Positions 62,182-64,000 of a stretch of DNA of 64,000 nucleotides are shown piece after piece (position 1 is the stretch's first letter; the number at the start of each line of letters is the position of its first letter). Below the pieces are notes generated by a model. It was given only the letters and a program-made list of their open reading frames with translations. It was not told where the DNA came from and did not search any database. The translations under genes were made by a program, and so were the position numbers. The DNA comes from Phragmitibacter flavus (lineage in GTDB: Bacteria > Verrucomicrobiota > Verrucomicrobiia > Verrucomicrobiales > Verrucomicrobiaceae), in assembly GCF_005780165.1 (NCBI RefSeq), contig NZ_VAUV01000017.1, positions 1-64,000 on the forward strand, in the 5' to 3' direction.

Positions 62182-64000
62182 TCACTTTCGCAAAAACACC
62201 TCACTCAAAATCGATTCACGAATCAACGTTCTCATGCCATAACCGGCCTCTTCCGATCCGGCCACCACCGCATCTATCGCGGACCGGTCACTCAATCGAC
62301 CCGGAGCCCCCGTCGCATAAGTAATAAACTGTTGCACAAACCCCTGCGCAAGCTGCTTTCCGCGCGCGGCATAAATCCGCTTCCACCCCATAAAATCCTC
62401 AAACGCCTCACCATCCGGAGTCACCCCCGAAGGATCAATCTTCGCCCCCTTGTTGTCCCTGCCATAACCCGTGCGCCAGACGCCCACCGGATCAAAACTC
62501 TCCAACGCCAGCCCCGGCGGATCAATCGTGTAATGACAGGTCGCACAAGCCATGTTGCTGCGATGTTTCTCCAACTGATCCCGAATCGAAGTGGCCCCGC
62601 GGATATCCGGCTCAATCGCCGCCACCCCCGGCGGCGGCGGCGGCAGATGCGCCCCGAGAATCCGCTCATTCACAAACACCCCGCGAACCACTGGCGACGT
62701 GCTCGTGCCATCCGCCGTCACCTTCAAAATCGCCCCCTGCGCGACGAGCCCTCCACGCTTCTCATCGCCCCGCAAAGCCACCTTCTGCAAACCCTTGCCC
62801 GGCTCAATCTCAGGCATCCACTTTTCTTCAACCACGACCGGTTCCTTCTCGCTCACCTCGTCTTTGTTGTTGTCCTTGCCTTTGTCTTTGCCCTTCCCCT
62901 TCCCTTGCCTGCCACCCGACTTCTTCTTCGCCCCACGCTCCGGCGCTTTCGACTCCCCACCATAATAATGTCTCACCAGCCTCTCGTTCATGAAGGCAAA
63001 ATCCGAGTCCACCAAATGACTCACCTGCAAATCCTCCTCCACCATCGACCTCACAAAAGCCCGAGTCTCCTGCACCATCGACTCCTGCAACACCGGATCA
63101 AACAACGGGAACAACCGCGCATCCGGATTGGTAAAATCAATCTCCTTCAACTTCAGCCACTGATCCGTAAATCCATGCACAAACCTCTTCACCTTCGCGT
63201 CCGCCAACATGCGTTCCACCTGTTCCGCCAATACCTTCTTGTCCCTCAACTTGCCCTCATCGGCCAGCCGGCTCAAGACCTCATCCGGCATGCTTACCCA
63301 CAGAGCATAACTCAGCCGCGTGGCCACCGCGTGATCATCCAACTCTCCCGATCCTGGCTCCACAAAGGTCAGAAACCTCGGTGAACAAAGCACCGCCCGA
63401 TAACTCGCCCGCAACGCCTCTGGAAAAGATCCCCCCTCATCCAACACCTTCAATCCAAGATCCACATACGGCTCCACCTGAGCCTCGCCCACCGGACGAC
63501 GGAACGCCTTGCGCGCAAACTTCGTCACCACCTTCCTCAGTTGTTCCTCCCCATTCCCCCCCTTCTCCATAGCCCCCTTCGACTCCGCACCAAAAATCCG
63601 CCGCATCACCCCCGCCCGATCCGACACCGGATAAATGCGCTCCATGGTAACTCCACGATGCGCAATCCCATTAAAACCATCCTTCTCCAGATCCCGACCC
63701 TTAAACGAAACATTCCCGCCCGGAGCTCCCGTGTCTGGACGCTTCAAACTGCGGTCATTCGGCTTCAACTCCAGCATGTGCCCCTCCTCAATCCACGCCT
63801 CAAACACGATGTCCCGCTCCTTCGCTGTCGCCTCCACCAAACCCAGCATGTTCAGCATCGGATCATTGGAAACACAGGCCCCCGAACGCAAAGTGCCCCA
63901 CACCACTCCGTTCAACGGATTGATCGCCTGCACCTGATGCAAGGTCACCCGATACCAGCCATCCTCAGGCGCAACGGTCGACTCCAGCTTTCCAAAAAAT
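62182..64000 (-). CDS. DUF1592/DUF1588/DUF1585 protein, partial (runs off right edge)
   Basis: The visible 606 codons hold the DUF1595-like, DUF1592, DUF1588 (with the heme-like motif MACATCHYTIDPPGLALE) and DUF1585 regions typical of large planctomycete-type cytochromes. The frame remains open to base 64000 (reading GKLESTVAPEDGWYRVTLHQ), so the N-terminal half, usually with another cytochrome, lies outside. A Lys/Gly/Asp low-complexity insert (KKKSGGRQGKGKGKDKG) interrupts the region between DUF1592 and DUF1588. It is the upstream member of the pair with DUF1552. Confidence 0.88.
   Translation of the reverse strand, partial: FFGKLESTVAPEDGWYRVTLHQVQAINPLNGVVWGTLRSGACVSNDPMLNMLGLVEATAKERDIVFEAWIEEGHMLELKPNDRSLKRPDTGAPGGNVSFKGRDLEKDGFNGIAHRGVTMERIYPVSDRAGVMRRIFGAESKGAMEKGGNGEEQLRKVVTKFARKAFRRPVGEAQVEPYVDLGLKVLDEGGSFPEALRASYRAVLCSPRFLTFVEPGSGELDDHAVATRLSYALWVSMPDEVLSRLADEGKLRDKKVLAEQVERMLADAKVKRFVHGFTDQWLKLKEIDFTNPDARLFPLFDPVLQESMVQETRAFVRSMVEEDLQVSHLVDSDFAFMNERLVRHYYGGESKAPERGAKKKSGGRQGKGKGKDKGKDNNKDEVSEKEPVVVEEKWMPEIEPGKGLQKVALRGDEKRGGLVAQGAILKVTADGTSTSPVVRGVFVNERILGAHLPPPPPGVAAIEPDIRGATSIRDQLEKHRSNMACATCHYTIDPPGLALESFDPVGVWRTGYGRDNKGAKIDPSGVTPDGEAFEDFMGWKRIYAARGKQLAQGFVQQFITYATGAPGRLSDRSAIDAVVAGSEEAGYGMRTLIRESILSEVFLRK

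Overview
The window comes from a GC-rich bacterium of the Verrucomicrobia (Verrucomicrobiae), judged from gene content read directly in the sequence. It carries a four-gene Verru_Chthon cassette, a PEP-CTERM exported protein, a PVC-type multidomain c-type cytochrome, and a DUF1592/DUF1552 pair, all typical of the Planctomycetes-Verrucomicrobia group. No rRNA, tRNA, CRISPR array or prophage was seen. One possible transposase fragment lies at the left edge.

Region by region: 1-9.7 kb holds a PhoD-like phosphatase, an MFS-PlsC lysophospholipid recycling fusion, a 34-residue bS22/COX24-like ribosomal protein gene, hisG, transketolase and a frame-disrupted kinase-fold gene. 9.7-19.8 kb holds housekeeping and envelope genes: VOC, M16 peptidase, LURP-one-like, hydrolase, ThuA-like, lipoprotein, dusB and M48 protease. 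19.8-25.5 kb holds rpoN behind a near-perfect sigma-54 promoter, an Mrp-type Fe-S ATPase, a J-domain co-chaperone and a DUF6807 (PmoA-like) protein. 25.6-31.7 kb is a MacAB-type efflux operon ending in its own two-component system. 31.9-38.7 kb holds a GNAT protein, an orphan secretin, a second two-component system and the PEP-CTERM protein. 38.9-44.0 kb is the Verru_Chthon cassette in the order D-B-C-A, whose members look like GspH, GspI, GspJ and GspK. It is divergent from a five-LysM protein. 45.7-52.5 kb holds an alginate-lyase-family protein and a compact Nit1C nitrilase cluster of six genes. 52.5-55.5 kb holds a MazF-like toxin gene with an in-frame TGA, its partner, a STAS/anti-sigma ATPase pair, a glyoxalase and a BrnT/BrnA pair. 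55.5-64 kb holds the PVC cytochrome, a phosphoesterase plus diacylglycerol-kinase-like pair, and the DUF1552/DUF1592 pair, which runs off the right edge.

Several small-scale repeat systems lie over the genes: (i) double hairpins whose stems covary between loci, (ii) tandem 7-base arrays at gene borders, and (iii) a 10-base-phased element present at two loci, one of them in inverted arrangement. Together with the GspHIJK reading of the cassette, the reduced Nit1C cluster and the TGA-interrupted toxin, these are the items most worth following.
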